From NCBI GenBank assembly GCA_041392125.1, contig JAWKMR010000004.1, forward strand, positions 1-64,000: a DNA stretch of 64,000 nucleotides, written 5' to 3'. The translations under genes and the position numbers were made by a program. Below are positions 11,283-20,333 of this stretch, in pieces. Within the stretch, counting starts at the first letter, position 1, and each line of letters begins with the position of its first letter. Source of the DNA: Halomarinibacterium sp041392125 (GTDB lineage: Bacteria; Bacteroidota; Bacteroidia; Flavobacteriales; Flavobacteriaceae). The notes beneath the pieces are model-generated. The model saw only the letters and a program-made list of their open reading frames with translations, did no database searches and was not told where the DNA came from.

Positions 11283-13223
11283 ATGATTGCAATTACCCTA
11301 CCAGATGGAAGTGTAAAAAAGTATGAAGCCGGGAGTACTCCTATAGATATTGCTAAAAGTATTAGTGAAGGGCTGGCAAGAAATGTAATTTCTGCCTCTT
11401 TCAATACTAAAGTGATTGAATCAAACACACCTCTTACTGAAGACGGTGCTTTAATTCTTTATACTTGGAACGACGATGCCGGAAAAAAAGCTTTTTGGCA
11501 TTCAACTGCACACATTCTGGCGCAAGCCCTAGAGCAATTATATCCCAATGTAAAGCTTTGGGTGGGTCCTGCTATTGAGAAAGGGTTTTATTATGATGTT
11601 GATTTAGGAGACGAAACCATTTCTGAAAAAGATTTCAAAACCATTGAAGACAAAATGATGGAGATTGCTCGTGGAAAGCACAACTTTAGAATTCGTTCCG
11701 TTAGCAAAGCTGATGCTTTATTCTATTATGAAGGAAAAAACGAATACAAAGTTGACCTCATCAACGGGCTTGAAGATGGGGAAATTACTTTTTGCGACCA
11801 CGATACCTTTACCGATTTATGCCGAGGGGGACATATTCCAAATACTGAAATTGTTAAAGCTGTAAAAATTTTAAGTGTTGCCGGAGCTTATTTTAAAGGT
11901 GATGAAAAAAACAAACAGCTTACACGAGTTTATGGTATTAGCTTTCCAAAGCAAAAAGATTTAACCGAATATCTGGAATTGCTGGAAGAGGCAAAAAAAA
12001 GAGATCACAGAAAATTAGGCAAGGAGTTAGAGCTTTTTACATTCTCACCTCGCGTAGGCCAAGGACTTCCCTTATGGTTACCCAAAGGAGCCGCTTTGCG
12101 GGAAAGGTTAGAAAATTTTCTGAAAGCAGCACAAAAGAAGGCAGGTTATGAAATGGTTGTCTCTCCTCACATTGCTCAAAAGGAGTTGTATGTTACTTCA
12201 GGACATTTTGCTAAATATGGAGAAGACAGTTTTAAACCCATTAAGACACCTAATGAAGGAGAAGAGTTTATGTTGAAACCCATGAACTGCCCTCACCATT
12301 GCGAAATGTATAACAGCAAGCCATGGTCTTACAAAGATTTACCCAAAAGATACGCCGAGTTTGGAACAGTGTATCGTTATGAGCAAAGTGGAGAATTACA
12401 CGGATTAACCAGAGTACGTGGGTTTACACAAGATGACGCTCACCTTTTTTGTACACCAGATCAACTTGATGCAGAGTTTAAAAATGTGATTGATTTAGTG
12501 CTCTATGTTTTTGGCTCATTAGGTTTTGAAAATTTTACTACCCAAGTATCTATAAGAGATCCCAAAAAACCAGAAAAATATATTGGTAGTCTCGAAAACT
12601 GGGAAAAAGCCGAAAAAGCTATTATCAATGCGGTAGAAGATAAAGGACTTGACTATGTTATAGAAGAAGGCGAAGCTGCTTTTTATGGTCCAAAGCTGGA
12701 TTTTATGGTAAAGGATGCGTTGGGCAGAAGTTGGCAACTGGGAACCATTCAGGTAGACTATAACCTTCCGGAACGATTTGAACTTACTTACAAAGGCAGT
12801 GACAACGAGCTTCACAGACCTGTTATGATTCATAGGGCACCCTTCGGAAGCATGGAGCGTTTCATTGCTATTTTATTGGAACATACAGGAGGAAATTTTC
12901 CTTTATGGCTCATGCCCGAGCAAGTTAGTATCCTCACCCTTAGTGAGAAATATGAAAAATACGGTCAAAAAGTTTTAAATTTGCTTGAAAATAACGAAAT
13001 TCGCGCCCTCGTTGATAATCGCAACGAAACCATTGGAAAGAAAATTAGGGAGGCCGAAATGAATAAAATCCCGTATATGTTGATTGTAGGCGAGCAAGAA
13101 GAAAGAGATGGTACGGTTTCTGTTCGTAAGCATAGTGAAGGTGATTTAGGAACTATGACACTTTCAGAATTTTCAGAAATGGTTCAAAACGAAGTAAAAA
13201 AAGAAGTAAAAGAATTTAAATAA
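11283..13223 (+). CDS. thrS: Threonine--tRNA ligase
   Basis: 646 aa, usual length. Charges tRNA-Thr with threonine in the cytoplasm. Domains in order: TGS (about 1-60, starting MIAITLPDGSVKKY), the editing SAD domain with HSTAHILAQALEQLYP and DLCRGGHIPNT, the class II catalytic core with MKPMNCPHHCEMY (zinc ligand Cys) and motif 2 around TVYRYEQSGELHGLTRVRGFTQDDAH (split here as RYEQSGEL and TRVRGFTQDD), motif 3 MIHRAPFGSMERF, and a C-terminal anticodon-binding domain. First gene of thrS-infC-rpmI-rplT, a conserved translation operon. Confidence 0.98.
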   Translation: MIAITLPDGSVKKYEAGSTPIDIAKSISEGLARNVISASFNTKVIESNTPLTEDGALILYTWNDDAGKKAFWHSTAHILAQALEQLYPNVKLWVGPAIEKGFYYDVDLGDETISEKDFKTIEDKMMEIARGKHNFRIRSVSKADALFYYEGKNEYKVDLINGLEDGEITFCDHDTFTDLCRGGHIPNTEIVKAVKILSVAGAYFKGDEKNKQLTRVYGISFPKQKDLTEYLELLEEAKKRDHRKLGKELELFTFSPRVGQGLPLWLPKGAALRERLENFLKAAQKKAGYEMVVSPHIAQKELYVTSGHFAKYGEDSFKPIKTPNEGEEFMLKPMNCPHHCEMYNSKPWSYKDLPKRYAEFGTVYRYEQSGELHGLTRVRGFTQDDAHLFCTPDQLDAEFKNVIDLVLYVFGSLGFENFTTQVSIRDPKKPEKYIGSLENWEKAEKAIINAVEDKGLDYVIEEGEAAFYGPKLDFMVKDALGRSWQLGTIQVDYNLPERFELTYKGSDNELHRPVMIHRAPFGSMERFIAILLEHTGGNFPLWLMPEQVSILTLSEKYEKYGQKVLNLLENNEIRALVDNRNETIGKKIREAEMNKIPYMLIVGEQEERDGTVSVRKHSEGDLGTMTLSEFSEMVQNEVKKEVKEFK

Positions 13224-13250
13224 AAAGTTTAATTAAAACCTTATTTAGCC

Positions 13251-13805
13251 ATAGCAATACGTAGAAAAAAAACCAAAGGTCAGGCAAGAGTCATTAAGGA
13301 AGACCAACACAATATCAACGAAAAAATTCGTGCCAAAGAAGTACGACTTGTTGGAGATAATGTTGAAGTAGGTGTTTACCCCATAAGTAAAGCCTTAGCC
13401 ATTGCCGAAGAGTTAGAATCAGACCTTGTAGAAATATCGCCCAACGCAGTACCTCCGGTATGCAAGGTGATGGACTACAAAAAATTTGTTTACGAACAAA
13501 AGAAAAGAGAAAAAGTACTTAAAGCCAAAGCTACCAAAGTAGTTGTAAAAGAGATTCGATTTGGTCCTAATACCGATGATCACGATTACGATTTTAAAAA
13601 GAAACACGGTGAAAAGTTTCTAAAAGAAGGCGCCAAGCTTAAAGCATATGTTTTCTTTAAAGGTCGTTCTATCATTTACAAAGACCAAGGTGAAATTTTG
13701 TTATTAAGATTGGCTACCGATTTGGAAGAGTTTGGTAAAGTTGAGCAAATGCCCAAATTGGAAGGAAAGCGAATGACCATGTTCATTACCCCGAAAAAGA
13801 AATAA
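13251..13805 (+). CDS. infC: Translation initiation factor IF-3, non-canonical start codon
   Basis: IF-3 releases idle 30S subunits and proof-reads initiator tRNA/start-codon pairing. The frame is unmistakable (INEKIRAKEVRLVGDN, VEISPNAVPPVCKVMDYKKF, C-terminal KEIRFGPNTDDHDYDFK). No ATG, GTG, TTG or CTG occurs in frame between the upstream stop at 13230 and the conserved core. I place the start at ATA 13251 because IAIRRKTKGQARVIKED lines up with the MAIRRR start I recall for related flavobacteria; ATT at 13293 is the alternative. The first in-frame ATG (13467) would delete the N-terminal domain. A rare start codon is the basis of IF-3 autoregulation in Escherichia coli. Length 184 aa with this start. 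Confidence 0.9.
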   Translation: MAIRRKKTKGQARVIKEDQHNINEKIRAKEVRLVGDNVEVGVYPISKALAIAEELESDLVEISPNAVPPVCKVMDYKKFVYEQKKREKVLKAKATKVVVKEIRFGPNTDDHDYDFKKKHGEKFLKEGAKLKAYVFFKGRSIIYKDQGEILLLRLATDLEEFGKVEQMPKLEGKRMTMFITPKKK

Positions 13806-13864
13806 AACTTCAGTCTAAAAACTGAAAATTACAATAAAGCGAAATAAATTAAAACGTAGGAAAG

Positions 13865-14062
13865 ATGCCTAAACAAAAAACAAAATCCAGTGCCAAGAAG
13901 CGTTTCAAGCTTACAGGTACCGGTAAGATTAAAAGAAAGCACGCGTTTAAAAGTCACATCTTAACCAAGAAGTCGACCAAACGTAAGCTTGCTTTAACTC
14001 ACGATACCTTGGTACACCCAAGTGACGAGAGTAATGTTAAGCAAATGCTTCGAATGAAGTAA
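13865..14062 (+). CDS. rpmI: 50S ribosomal protein L35
   Basis: 65 aa, very basic, standard length. It starts MPKQKTKSSAKKRFKLTGTG and ends with the family's LRMK. Structural protein of the large subunit. 59 bases after infC, in the conserved infC-rpmI-rplT order. Confidence 0.98.
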   Translation: MPKQKTKSSAKKRFKLTGTGKIKRKHAFKSHILTKKSTKRKLALTHDTLVHPSDESNVKQMLRMK

Positions 14063-14148
14063 TTTTTGCCTAACCGGTTAAAACAATTTAATAACCCTGG
14101 AGTATGGCTACTTAACAAAGAACTTGCGTCTGAGTAAGTAAACTAAGT

Positions 14149-14163
14149 ACACGTTTTACGTGT
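14149..14163 (+). other. Hairpin in the rpmI-rplT spacer
   Basis: ACACGT-TTT-ACGTGT perfect inverted repeat, 28 bases before the rplT ATG, in a 128-base spacer that is long for this operon. It may be part of an L20-binding leader; no run of T follows, so it is not a normal terminator. Role inferred. Confidence 0.4.
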
Positions 14164-14190
14164 CGCCTACTACAAAAAACAATTAAAATT

Positions 14191-14535
14191 ATGCCAAGAT
14201 CAGTAAATTCAGTTGCAAAAAGAGCCCGAAGAAAAAAGGTACTTAAGCAAGCCAAAGGTTTCTTTGGAAGACGTAAAAATGTATGGACTGTTGCTAAAAA
14301 CGCTGTTGAAAAAGCGATGCAATATTCGTACAGAGACCGTCGTGCCAAGAAAAGAAATTTCCGTGCCTTATGGATTACCCGTATTAATGCGGGTGCTCGT
14401 TTACACGGAATGTCTTATTCAAAGTTTATGGGAGGATTAAAAGCTAATCATATCGAATTGAACCGTAAAGTTCTTGCCGATTTAGCCATGAACCACCCCG
14501 AAGCTTTTGAAGCCATTGTAAAGAAAGTAAAATAA
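14191..14535 (+). CDS. rplT: 50S ribosomal protein L20
   Basis: 114 aa, typical length. MPRSVNSVAKRARRKKVLKQ and AKGFFGRRKNVW are classic L20, followed by YRDRRAKKRNFRALWITRIN. Early assembly protein of the 50S subunit; L20 autoregulates rpmI-rplT in several bacteria. Last gene of the operon, followed by a strong terminator. Confidence 0.98.
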   Translation: MPRSVNSVAKRARRKKVLKQAKGFFGRRKNVWTVAKNAVEKAMQYSYRDRRAKKRNFRALWITRINAGARLHGMSYSKFMGGLKANHIELNRKVLADLAMNHPEAFEAIVKKVK

Positions 14536-14571
14536 GGCTGAACGCCTAGAGTATTAACAACCTATTTCGCT

Positions 14572-14602
14572 AAAAAAACCCGCTCAATGAGCGGGTTTTT
14601 TG
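14572..14602. terminator. Bidirectional terminator after rplT
   Basis: AACCCGCTCA-A-TGAGCGGGTT stem with A7 before and T7 after, between the convergent genes ending at 14535 and 14605. Confidence 0.9.
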
Positions 14603-14604
14603 TA

Positions 14605-15864
14605 TTATGTCTTCTGCTTTTTCTTCTTTGCAGCTGGAAACAGCACATTATTTAAAATCAATCTGTAACCTGGAGAATTAGGATGCAATGCTAGTTCCGT
14701 TTTGGCATCTCCTACTCTATGCTGGTAGTCTTCCGGATCGTGGCCCCCATAAAAGGTAAAAAAACCCTTCCCGCGAATACCGTGAATGTAACGTGCTTCA
14801 CCGTTACTTTTATTTTCTCCCATCACTAATACAGTAGATTTTACTTCATTGGGATTGAACGCCGTAGTTTGTCCCATAAAACCCTTTACCAATGCTGTAT
14901 GGTTTTGCACCAACATACACGGAATAGGATCCCACTTTGCAGAATAATCCATTAAGGTAAAGTAATCGGTATTTCTATTGATGTTCCTGCTATCGGTAAC
15001 ATCTATCGATGAAAATTCATACACATTAGGGTTTCTCTCTAAGGTAAAATCTTTAAAAGCAAATGTTCTATTATAATCAATTTTACTCTGATAATTAGGT
15101 TCGCTAGGGTCACCATCAAACATGGCTTCACAAATATCGACTCCTTCCGCAGCAAGGGCGATATCAAAGCTATCGGTAGCACTACACATGGCAAACATAA
15201 ATCCGCCCCCAATAACATAATCCCGTATTTTAAGCGTTACATCTCTCTTTTCTTCGGAAACTTTTCCATAACCCAATTTGGTAGCCAAAGCTTCGGCATC
15301 TCGTTTTTGTTCAATATACCATGGGGCCGAACGATAGGCACGGTAGAACTTTCCGTACTGACCTGTAAAATCTTCGTGGTGCAAATGAAGCCAATCATAC
15401 AACAATAACTGGTCACTTAAAACCTCTTCATCATAAATGGTAGTATAAGGAATTTCTGCATACGTTAACACCATCGTTACTGCGTCATCCCACGGCTGAT
15501 TCCCTGGGGGAGAATACACGGCAATTTTAGGAGCTTTTTCAAGTACTACCGCTTCCATGTTTTGAGAAGGGCTACTTATTTCTTCTAAAATCTGATTGGT
15601 TTGAGAATCACTCAGCACTTCAAAACTTACGCCTCGAATCTGGCATTCTTTCCGAATCATTTCAGCATCGGGCAATAGAAAAGAACCGCCACGATAGTTC
15701 AATAACCACTTGGCCTTCATCTGTTTTTCCAATACCCAATACGTAATGCCGTAGGCTTTTAAATGTTCCGCCTGGCTTTCAGCATCCATAGGAATAAGAA
15801 TGTAAGATGCGAAGCTTTTTAAGCTGAAAAGTAGAATAAAAAGGAATAGTGTAATACGACTCAT
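14605..15864 (-). CDS. Conserved exported protein (often labelled asparagine synthetase B; label doubtful)
   Basis: 419 aa with a signal peptide (about 1-19, ends SFAS). Proteins of this sequence type in flavobacteria are, as I recall, commonly annotated asparagine synthetase B. However, it has no N-terminal nucleophile Cys, no glutaminase domain and no SGGxDS ATP-pyrophosphatase motif, and it is probably periplasmic. Visible conserved-looking blocks are LLNYRGGSFLLPDAE, DWLHLHHEDFTGQYGKFY, GGGFMFAMCSATDSFDIAL and GKGFFTFYGGHDPEDYQHR. Histidines, acids and the MCSATDSFD segment might form an active or metal site, but this is guesswork. Single gene, terminated by the shared hairpin with rplT. 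Confidence 0.75.
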   Translation of the reverse strand: MSRITLFLFILLFSLKSFASYILIPMDAESQAEHLKAYGITYWVLEKQMKAKWLLNYRGGSFLLPDAEMIRKECQIRGVSFEVLSDSQTNQILEEISSPSQNMEAVVLEKAPKIAVYSPPGNQPWDDAVTMVLTYAEIPYTTIYDEEVLSDQLLLYDWLHLHHEDFTGQYGKFYRAYRSAPWYIEQKRDAEALATKLGYGKVSEEKRDVTLKIRDYVIGGGFMFAMCSATDSFDIALAAEGVDICEAMFDGDPSEPNYQSKIDYNRTFAFKDFTLERNPNVYEFSSIDVTDSRNINRNTDYFTLMDYSAKWDPIPCMLVQNHTALVKGFMGQTTAFNPNEVKSTVLVMGENKSNGEARYIHGIRGKGFFTFYGGHDPEDYQHRVGDAKTELALHPNSPGYRLILNNVLFPAAKKKKQKT

Positions 15865-15954
15865 AGTGCTAAGATAACGACAAATTTTGAGCCAAAATAA
15901 TTTAGAATCCGGGTTATTAAATATTCAAAAAAAATTATAAGTACATTTTTATCC

Positions 15955-16685
15955 TTAAGAAGGTTTATTTGATTTTGGTTCCGGTTTATTATCTTCATTT
16001 TTATCAAATAGCATAAAATATGATTGTATTATCAATAGTATTTATATGTCCTAGTAAAAAATTAGATTTAATAAATGTAGAAAATTATTAAACTAGAAAT
16101 CATAGATATAAATATTCTACTAAAGCCTGTTAAAATCTGAATATTCATTCCCTCATCAATATCCAAATCAAGTTTGTTAATGTTAATTGAAATTATTAAA
16201 AAATCCACCTAAACTTCCAAATGTTGCAATTGTAAATAAAAAAATAAAATCAAAATTAAATATTCCGAAATCATATGAGTTTAATAAATAAGTTAATATA
16301 AGATTGAATAAAACAATACAAATGCATGTACTTATGTAATAAAGTTTTGAATTTATTTTCTTAGACTTAATTATTGATTGTTTAACTTTCTTTAAAACCT
16401 CAACACCAATATCAGGGCTACCGTTGAAACAATCAGCAAATGCTAATGCGATTCTAGATGAAAATTTTTTCTTTCTTTTTTGTGCTTAATAAGCAAAAAC
16501 TTCCACTAATAAAGTTCTCATTGGCGCCATTAGCTTATGATGATCAATTTGTAATGTTATATATGCTACATTACCTCTTCCATCAGTTCATAAAGTAAAA
16601 AAGTACTTGTGGCAGCATAGAATTTTAGTAATTTTTCCTGCTGAAGTGGTTTCTCCAATTTTATATTCTAAAGGATTTTTTCCAT
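15955..16685 (-). pseudogene. Decayed gene for a membrane protein, directly behind dnaB
   Basis: The gene-free stretch between 15864 and dnaB is a broken gene. From an ATG at 16685, which shares a base with the dnaB stop, one frame reads MEKNPLEYKIGETTSAGK, hits TGA, resumes TDGRGNVAYITLQID up to EVFAY, hits TAA, then continues KKFSSRIALAFADCFNGSPD and two hydrophobic segments to FGSLGGFFNNFN-stop (near 16195). A second frame continues INKLDLDIDEGMNIQILTGF plus a hydrophobic helix, and a third frame continues FIKSNFLLGHINTIDNT. Two stops and at least two frameshifts thus break about 230 codons of otherwise continuous protein. I cannot name the family; it was probably a cytoplasmic domain followed by three or four membrane helices. 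Region 15865-15954 shows nothing. Confidence 0.8.
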
Positions 16686-18256
16686 TAAATAAAATTACTG
16701 AAAGGAATCCCATCGTCCCCATCGCTTGGGGTAACATCATCGTTCATAGAGCTGCCAAAGGCTTCATCGGGAGAGGGCAAGTTGGAAGGTTTAAACGTAT
16801 CATCATTGGCAGCATCATTCATACGGGAATAAATCTCTGTAGGGAAATCGAAGGTTTCCAAATTTTCAAAGCGACCCAGATGCCCCACAAACTTTAATCG
16901 TATTTCGTCCAATCCTCCGTTACGGTGCTTGGCGACAATAAATTCGGCTTGGCCGGCCGTTGGGGTGCGCTCTTCATCGTCCCACTCATCAATTTTGTAA
17001 TACTCCGGACGGTAGATAAAACTCACAATATCGGCATCCTGCTCTATGGCTCCCGATTCACGAAGGTCGCTTAGCAGAGGTCGCTTGCTCCCTCCACGGG
17101 TTTCTACGGCCCTAGATAATTGTGACAACGCAATTACGGGGACATTCAATTCTTTGGCCAGCGCTTTTAAATTTCTGGAAATAGTAGATATTTCCTGCTC
17201 CCGGTTTCCTCCTCCTTTTTGACTCGTTCCGGCGGTCATTAACTGAAGGTAATCAATCATAATCAATTTAATTCCGTATTGCGAAGCTAATCGGCGCGCT
17301 TTTGCCCGAAGGTCAAAAATAGAAAGAGACGGAGTATCATCAATATACAATGGGGCAGTTTCAAGCCCTTTTACTTTCACATTGAGTTGCTCCCATTCGT
17401 GTTTTTCGAGGTTTCCGGTACGCAGCTTCTCGGAAGAAAGACCTGTTTCCGAAGAAATTAAACGGGTAATTAACTGTACCGAAGACATTTCCAAAGAGAA
17501 AAAGGCTACAGGTATATTATAGTTCACTGCCATATTACGCGCCATAGACAGTGTTAATGCCGTTTTACCCATCCCTGGGCGGGCAGCAATAATAATTAAA
17601 TCGCTGGGTTGCCAACCCGAAGTTAATTTATCTACTTGGGTAAATCCGGAAGGAATTCCGGAAAGCCCCTCTTTGTTGGCAATTTCTTCTATGCGTTTTT
17701 TTGCCTGAATCACCAAACTCTGAGCAGTCTCGGAAGAACGTTTCAAATTCCCTTGGGTAACCTCGTACAATTTCGATTCGGCGGTATCGAGCAAATCAAA
17801 AACATCGGTTCCTTCGTCGTAGGATTCTTCAATAATTTCGTTGGAAATTTTAATTAAGCTTCGCTGAATATATTTTTGAAGAATGATACGTGCGTGGAAT
17901 TCAATATGTGCGGAAGAGGATACTTTTTGCGTCAATTGAATAAGGTAAAACTCACCCCCTACAATATCCAGCTTTTTCTCTTTTTTAAGTTGTGCTGAAA
18001 CCGTTAATAAGTCTACTGGCTCGCTATTTTGAAAGAGTTTGTAGATGGCTTCAAAAATATGTTGATGGGATTCTTTGTAAAAGACTTCGGGATGGAGGAT
18101 ATCGATAACCTCATCGACTCCTTTTTTGTCTATCATCATAGCTCCAAGTACAACTTCTTCTAAATCAACAGCTTGCGGTGGAAGTTTTCCTTTTTCCAGA
18201 GAAATTACTTGTGCTGAACGGCTAGCATATGAGGTTTGAGGTTGTACTTTTTCCAT
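16685..18256 (-). CDS. dnaB: Replicative DNA helicase
   Basis: 523 aa. Hexameric 5'-3' helicase that unwinds DNA at the replication fork. The N-terminal domain (about 25-130) starts PQAVDLEEVVLGAMMID; the RecA-like domain has Walker A ARPGMGKTA (226-234) and Walker B LIMIDYLQLM (331-340), then SQLSRAVETRGGSKRP and DLRESGAIEQDAD, all family signatures. The C-terminal ~40 residues are acidic and variable. No intein. The stop codon overlaps the ATG of the decayed downstream gene. Confidence 0.98.
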   Translation of the reverse strand: MEKVQPQTSYASRSAQVISLEKGKLPPQAVDLEEVVLGAMMIDKKGVDEVIDILHPEVFYKESHQHIFEAIYKLFQNSEPVDLLTVSAQLKKEKKLDIVGGEFYLIQLTQKVSSSAHIEFHARIILQKYIQRSLIKISNEIIEESYDEGTDVFDLLDTAESKLYEVTQGNLKRSSETAQSLVIQAKKRIEEIANKEGLSGIPSGFTQVDKLTSGWQPSDLIIIAARPGMGKTALTLSMARNMAVNYNIPVAFFSLEMSSVQLITRLISSETGLSSEKLRTGNLEKHEWEQLNVKVKGLETAPLYIDDTPSLSIFDLRAKARRLASQYGIKLIMIDYLQLMTAGTSQKGGGNREQEISTISRNLKALAKELNVPVIALSQLSRAVETRGGSKRPLLSDLRESGAIEQDADIVSFIYRPEYYKIDEWDDEERTPTAGQAEFIVAKHRNGGLDEIRLKFVGHLGRFENLETFDFPTEIYSRMNDAANDDTFKPSNLPSPDEAFGSSMNDDVTPSDGDDGIPFSNFI

Positions 18257-18367
18257 AAGGCGAATGTAAAAAAATTGTTAAGTCCAGCGGTTATTTTTTT
18301 GGACTTGCTGTTCACCGTCCTTTAACAATTGAACTGTTTATAAGTTACAATTATTGTTGATAACCAA

Positions 18368-18399
18368 AAAAAAATCCATTGTAAAAGCAACGGATTTTT
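18368..18399 (-). terminator. Terminator after accA
   Basis: On the minus strand a hairpin with arms AAAATCCGTTG / CAATGGATTTT (one G-T pair, 6-base loop), followed by a T run. Located between accA (ending 18423) and dnaB. Confidence 0.75.
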
Positions 18400-18422
18400 G
18401 AAAGAGGTTGTTATTGTTGGAA

Positions 18423-19376
18423 TTAGCTTTTAAACTCTCCCATTTTAGAATATTTATCCATGCGTTTTTCAACCAGATTTGTTGGGGATAAGTTCTTCAA
18501 TTCTTCGTACGAACTTTCAATGGCTTTTGCCACAGCTATAAATGCCCCTTCCCTATCACTATGTGCTCCACCTAATGGCTCTTTGATAATTTGATCGATG
18601 AGTTTCAATTTTTTCATATCGGCAGCCGTTAATTTTAAGGCTTCCGCAGCTTGTTCTTTAAATTCCCAGCTACGCCACAAAATAGAAGAACAGCTTTCAG
18701 GAGAAATCACCGAATACCACGTATTTTCCATCATCAACACCTGATCTCCCACACCAATACCCAACGCTCCACCACTGGCTCCTTCGCCAATAATAACTAC
18801 AATAATAGGTACTTCCAGGCGGGTCATTTCCAAAATATTTCGCGCTATGGCTTCCCCCTGTCCTCGCTCTTCAGCTTCTAGGCCAGGATAAGCACCAGGG
18901 GTATCTATTAAGGTAACAACGGGAATTCCAAATTTTTCAGCAGATTTCATTAAGCGAAGTGCTTTTCGGTAGCCTTCGGGATTAGCCATTCCAAAGTTTC
19001 GGTATTGGCGGGTTTTAGTATTATACCCTTTTTGTTGACCAATAAACATATAGCTTTGGTCACCAATTTTCCCCAGTCCACCTATCATGGCTTTATCGTC
19101 TTTAAAATTTCGATCTCCATGAAGTTCTAAAAAAGAATCCCCACAAATGGCTTTAATGTAATCCATAGTATAGGGACGATCTGGGTGCCGAGATAACTGA
19201 ACGCGTTGCCACGGAGTTAAATTCTTGTAAATTTCCTTTTTAGTTTCTACTAGTTTTTTTTCTATTTGTTTGCAGGTGTTGGAGACATCTACATCGCTTT
19301 CTTCTCCTATCAGGCAAGCTTTTTCGTATTGTTCCTGCAACTCTTTAATAGGCAATTCAAAATCAAGATATTCCAT
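18423..19376 (-). CDS. accA: Acetyl-CoA carboxylase carboxyltransferase subunit alpha
   Basis: 317 aa, normal length. With AccD it moves the carboxyl group from biotin-carrier protein to acetyl-CoA, making malonyl-CoA for fatty acid synthesis. Signatures: LTPWQRVQLSRHPDRPYT, FLELHGDRNF, VVTLIDTPGAYPGLEAEERG, VIGEGASGGALGIG and the SVISPESCSSILW segment. The coiled N-terminal helix pair (about 1-60) is present. Alone in its unit; accB, accC and accD are not in this window. Confidence 0.97.
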   Translation of the reverse strand: MEYLDFELPIKELQEQYEKACLIGEESDVDVSNTCKQIEKKLVETKKEIYKNLTPWQRVQLSRHPDRPYTMDYIKAICGDSFLELHGDRNFKDDKAMIGGLGKIGDQSYMFIGQQKGYNTKTRQYRNFGMANPEGYRKALRLMKSAEKFGIPVVTLIDTPGAYPGLEAEERGQGEAIARNILEMTRLEVPIIVVIIGEGASGGALGIGVGDQVLMMENTWYSVISPESCSSILWRSWEFKEQAAEALKLTAADMKKLKLIDQIIKEPLGGAHSDREGAFIAVAKAIESSYEELKNLSPTNLVEKRMDKYSKMGEFKS

Positions 19377-19430
19377 AATTTCTCTTGCTGAAGTTTGATT
19401 CTTGTGCGTTACAAATATAAAGTTTTGTTA

Positions 19431-20333
19431 TTAGGTATGGGGTATTTCTTTACTTTTTCTGTAAGCTTTCATTTTAAGAATCCCATTTAAAAGGACGGTA
19501 AACAAAATAATTAATGCACCGTAATAAAATTGTGAACTCATATTTTCAGAATCCCCTAATATCCATAAGGCTAAAACAATGCCATAGACAGGTTCTAAGT
19601 TAATGGTAAGCATTACGGTAAATGGTGATAGCCATCGCATTACGTGTACCGAAGCAATAAATGCATACGCCGTACATACCGAAGCCAATAAAAAAAGATA
19701 CCCCCAATCTGAAGCTGAAACTTTGAAAAATTCTGAAGTAAAACTCCCCGAAAATAGTAGAAAAATTGTGATGCAGAGCACTCCAAAAATAAGCTCATAA
19801 AGTGAAATTACAGAAGCTTCATAACGTTTAGCATAATTGCCATTAAGCACTGCAAATAAGCCACTTAAAAATGCAGAAACCAAGGCTAATACAATACCTA
19901 AAAAATAGTCTGTACTCGCTTTGAAGATGATAAACAATCCAATTATAGCGATAAAGCCGAAAAGGACTTCGTAAAAAATGATTTTGCGTTTAAAAAACAA
20001 GGGTTCCAGTAGCGATGTAAAAAAAGCCCCTGTGGACATAACCGCTAAAGTAACCGAAACATTAGACACCTTAATGGCTCCAAAAAAAGTGAGCCAATGC
20101 ACCGCAATCACTAAACCGGCGATAAAAAATCCAATAATCACTTTTCGGGGAAAGCGAAGTTTTTTTTTAGTTATCAAAACGTATAAAAACACTAAAATAC
20201 TAGCCATTCCCATTCGATACCAAACTAGTGGAACTGCTTCCAAAGAAATCAACGCACCCAAAACCGCCGTAAACCCCCATACAAAAACAATAAGGTGTAA
20301 ATGGAGGTAATTAAGTAATTTATCGTTTCGCAT
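19431..20333 (-). CDS. EamA/DMT-family transporter
   Basis: 300 aa, about ten hydrophobic helices in two EamA repeats (about 8-135 and 150-290). Inner-membrane drug/metabolite exporter superfamily; substrate cannot be read from the sequence. A conserved-looking block is VFVWGFTAVLGALISLEA near the N-terminus, and EPVYGIVLALWILGDSE near the end of the second repeat. Its start overlaps the end of the LptF/LptG-type gene by 14 bases, so it is the third gene of a tgt-permease-transporter operon. Confidence 0.92.
   Translation of the reverse strand: MRNDKLLNYLHLHLIVFVWGFTAVLGALISLEAVPLVWYRMGMASILVFLYVLITKKKLRFPRKVIIGFFIAGLVIAVHWLTFFGAIKVSNVSVTLAVMSTGAFFTSLLEPLFFKRKIIFYEVLFGFIAIIGLFIIFKASTDYFLGIVLALVSAFLSGLFAVLNGNYAKRYEASVISLYELIFGVLCITIFLLFSGSFTSEFFKVSASDWGYLFLLASVCTAYAFIASVHVMRWLSPFTVMLTINLEPVYGIVLALWILGDSENMSSQFYYGALIILFTVLLNGILKMKAYRKSKEIPHT

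Noticed and set aside
11200..11283. T-box or attenuator leader of thrS
   Set aside because: The predicted promoter leaves about 15 bases of leader and no hairpin is visible.
12519..12833. Long antisense frame within thrS
   Set aside because: Shadow of the conserved ThrRS frame; no signal, no motif.
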